Shown: positions 14,002-15,967 of the stretch, piece after piece | Layout: every line of letters begins with the position of its first letter | Position numbering within the stretch: position 1 is the first letter of the stretch | NCBI GenBank assembly: GCA_934177545.1 | Contig: CAKPPI010000018.1 | Coordinates: forward strand, 1-15,967 | Source of the DNA: an uncultured Bacilli bacterium | GTDB taxonomy: Bacteria; Bacillota_I; Bacilli_A; RF39; UBA660 | Length of the DNA: 15,967 nt | Reading direction: 5' to 3' | Program-made: the position numbers and the translations under genes | Notes under the pieces: model-generated | What the model was told of the DNA's origin: nothing | What the model saw: only the letters and a program-made list of their open reading frames with translations | The model's database searches: none

Positions 14002-15967
14002 ATGTTAAGAAACGAAGTAGATAGAACTAAGCTAAGCCCTGTAATGTTACAGTGGATGAATATAAAAGATGAAAATCCTGATGCGATTATTTTTTTTCGC
14101 TTAGGAGACTTTTATGAGATGTTTTTTGATGATGCTATTTTAGCATCTAAAGTATTGGAATTGACTTTGACTGGTAAACAAGCAGGACTAGAAGAAAAAG
14201 TTCCGATGTGTGGAATCCCTTTTAAAGCTTATGAAGGATATCTTGATAAGTTAGTTGATATGGGTTATAAAGTAGCTATTGTTGAACAAGTAGAAGATCC
14301 TAAACTTACTAAAGATATGGTTAAAAGAGAAGTTATTCAAATAGTAACTAGAGGAACTAGATTAGATAGTTCGATAGATGATACTAAGAATAACTTTTTA
14401 GCCTCAATTACTTATACAGCTAATGCTTATACCTTAAGTTATGCTGATATATCTACAGGAGAGATATATGTCACTGTTTTAAATGATAGTTTACAAGAAC
14501 TATTACAAGAGATTATTAGACATGGTTTTGGAGAGATAATTGTAAGTGATGAAATAGATAGAAACTTTATTAATACCCTTAGAAAGACCTATCAGTTAAA
14601 TGTTACCATCTATAATATATATAATGAAGAAGAAAAGTATAATTATATTTATAAGAATTTAAAAGACTTGAGGAAAGAACAAGGTATTAAACATTTACTT
14701 GCTTATATAGTAGATACTAAAAAAGGTGATTTATCGCATTTACAAGAAGCTAAAGTAGAACTTATTAATAATCATTTATTATTAGATGAACATACTAAAA
14801 GAAATCTTGAATTAACTGAAACTTTAAGATTAAGAGAGAAAACTTATAGTCTTTTATGGTTACTTGATAAGAATCAAACTGCTATGGGTAGTAGATTACT
14901 ACGAAAGAATTTAGAGTTTCCATTAGTAGATAGAAAAGAATTAGAGCGAAGATATCATTATATAGAAGTATTACAAACAGAGTTTATTTTAAGAGATGAT
15001 TTAAAGAAAAGTCTAAACCAAGTTTATGATATAGAAAGACTTATCGGAAGAGTTTGTTATGGTAATTTAAATGCTAGAGATTTATTACAGCTAAATTCTA
15101 GTTTGAAAGCTCTACCTACGGTTAAGAAAATACTAGAAGAGATAAAATATGATAAAGAACTAGAAGTATTTGATGATTTAGTATCATTATTAGATAGTAG
15201 TTTAAATGAAGAACCACCTATCTCTTTAAAAGAAGGTAACTTGATAAAGAAAGGTTATAATAGTGAGTTAGATGAGTTAAGAGATTTGTCAAGTGGTAGT
15301 AAAGACTTCTTATTAGAGCTTGAACAAAAAGAGAAGGAAAGAACTGGTATTAAGAACTTAAAGGTTGGTTACAATAAAGTCTTTGGTTATTATATTGAGA
15401 TAAGTAAAGGACAGTGTAATTTAGTAAAAGAAGAGTTTGGTTATGATAGAAGACAGACTCTATCTAATTGTGAAAGATTTACTACTAAAGAATTAAAAGA
15501 AAAAGAAAGTATTATCTTAGGAGCTGAAGAAAAGATAATTAATTTAGAGTATCAATTATTTATGCAAATAAGAGAAGTAGTTAAAAGATATGTTGTACCT
15601 TTACAGAAGTGTGCTAATGTTTTAGCAGAGATTGATATGCTTTCTTCTTTATCATTTGTAGCAGATACTTATCATTTTGTAAAACCTACATTAAGTAATA
15701 AGAATGAAATAAAGATAGTAGAAAGTCGTCATCCAGTAGTAGAAGAAGTAATGGCTAAGAAGAATGAAAAGTATGTTGCTAATGATATTTTAATGGATCA
15801 AGATACCTCTATCTTACTTATTACAGGACCTAATATGGCTGGTAAATCAACTTATATGCGTCAGCTTGCTATTACTGTAATTATGGCTCAAATAGGTTCT
15901 TTTGTCCCTGCTAAGAGTTGTGTTATACCAATATTTGATAAAATATTTACAAGAATAGGAGCTAGTG
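14002..15967 (+). CDS. mutS: DNA mismatch repair protein MutS, 3' end beyond the window
   Basis: MutS binds mismatches and small loops and starts methyl-independent repair with MutL. The N-terminal mismatch-binding domain carries the Phe-X-Glu motif at Phe37-Tyr38-Glu39 (GDFYEMF), followed by KVPMCGIP and YKVAIVEQVEDP. The connector and core/lever domains run to about residue 555. The ATPase domain begins with VESRHPVVE, and its Walker A is GPNMAGKST (609-617). The frame is open to the last base: 655 codons are present, while family members are usually about 850-900 residues, so roughly the last quarter (Walker B, signature, dimerisation HTH) is missing only because the window ends. It starts at ATG 14002 behind its own promoter, head to head with rarA. 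mutL may follow downstream, which cannot be seen. Confidence 0.95.
   Translation, partial: MLRNEVDRTKLSPVMLQWMNIKDENPDAIIFFRLGDFYEMFFDDAILASKVLELTLTGKQAGLEEKVPMCGIPFKAYEGYLDKLVDMGYKVAIVEQVEDPKLTKDMVKREVIQIVTRGTRLDSSIDDTKNNFLASITYTANAYTLSYADISTGEIYVTVLNDSLQELLQEIIRHGFGEIIVSDEIDRNFINTLRKTYQLNVTIYNIYNEEEKYNYIYKNLKDLRKEQGIKHLLAYIVDTKKGDLSHLQEAKVELINNHLLLDEHTKRNLELTETLRLREKTYSLLWLLDKNQTAMGSRLLRKNLEFPLVDRKELERRYHYIEVLQTEFILRDDLKKSLNQVYDIERLIGRVCYGNLNARDLLQLNSSLKALPTVKKILEEIKYDKELEVFDDLVSLLDSSLNEEPPISLKEGNLIKKGYNSELDELRDLSSGSKDFLLELEQKEKERTGIKNLKVGYNKVFGYYIEISKGQCNLVKEEFGYDRRQTLSNCERFTTKELKEKESIILGAEEKIINLEYQLFMQIREVVKRYVVPLQKCANVLAEIDMLSSLSFVADTYHFVKPTLSNKNEIKIVESRHPVVEEVMAKKNEKYVANDILMDQDTSILLITGPNMAGKSTYMRQLAITVIMAQIGSFVPAKSCVIPIFDKIFTRIGAS

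Noticed and set aside
14002..15967. mutS as a truncated pseudogene
   Set aside because: The frame is intact up to the last base and all expected motifs so far are present; it is cut only by the window edge.

Overview
The window looks like chromosome of a very low-GC Gram-positive (Bacillota/Bacilli-type) bacterium, perhaps an uncultured gut lineage near Erysipelotrichales or RF39. The evidence is strong AT bias, purine-rich Shine-Dalgarno sites, extended -10 promoters and Bacilli-style RarA, MutS, MgtC and PlsC proteins. TGA is used as a stop (for example at 8939 and 12666), so this is not the Mycoplasma code.

Left part (1-6250) is accessory-looking and visibly more AT-rich. It holds a structured leader or ncRNA (about 17-157), a 634-aa protein of unknown function with helical repeats, and a second copy of the same RNA architecture (about 2199-2338). 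After that come a small, probably frameshifted ORF and an orphan minus-strand promoter/SD. A consensus promoter (2662-2690) then drives a two-gene unit: a 938-aa all-helical protein with HTH-like segments, and a 224-aa protein with a Cys-His-Asp arrangement like the transglutaminase/papain-like fold. A terminator closes this unit.

Middle part (6270-12030) holds a MATE exporter fused to a cytidylate-kinase-like domain, ended by a terminator built into its last codons. Next is a tightly packed or overlapping unit of PlsC-type acyltransferase, acyl-adenylate/acyl-CoA ligase, second PlsC-type acyltransferase and MgtC/SapB membrane protein. The first three together suggest fatty-acid activation and phospholipid acylation or repair.

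Right part (12040-15967) holds a small membrane protein (DUF2628-like), then convergent rarA on the minus strand. mutS diverges from rarA across a short shared promoter region and runs off the window end after its Walker A motif.

The best candidates for something undescribed are the twice-occurring RNA element paired with ORFs, the 938-aa/224-aa gene pair, and the MATE-kinase fusion.
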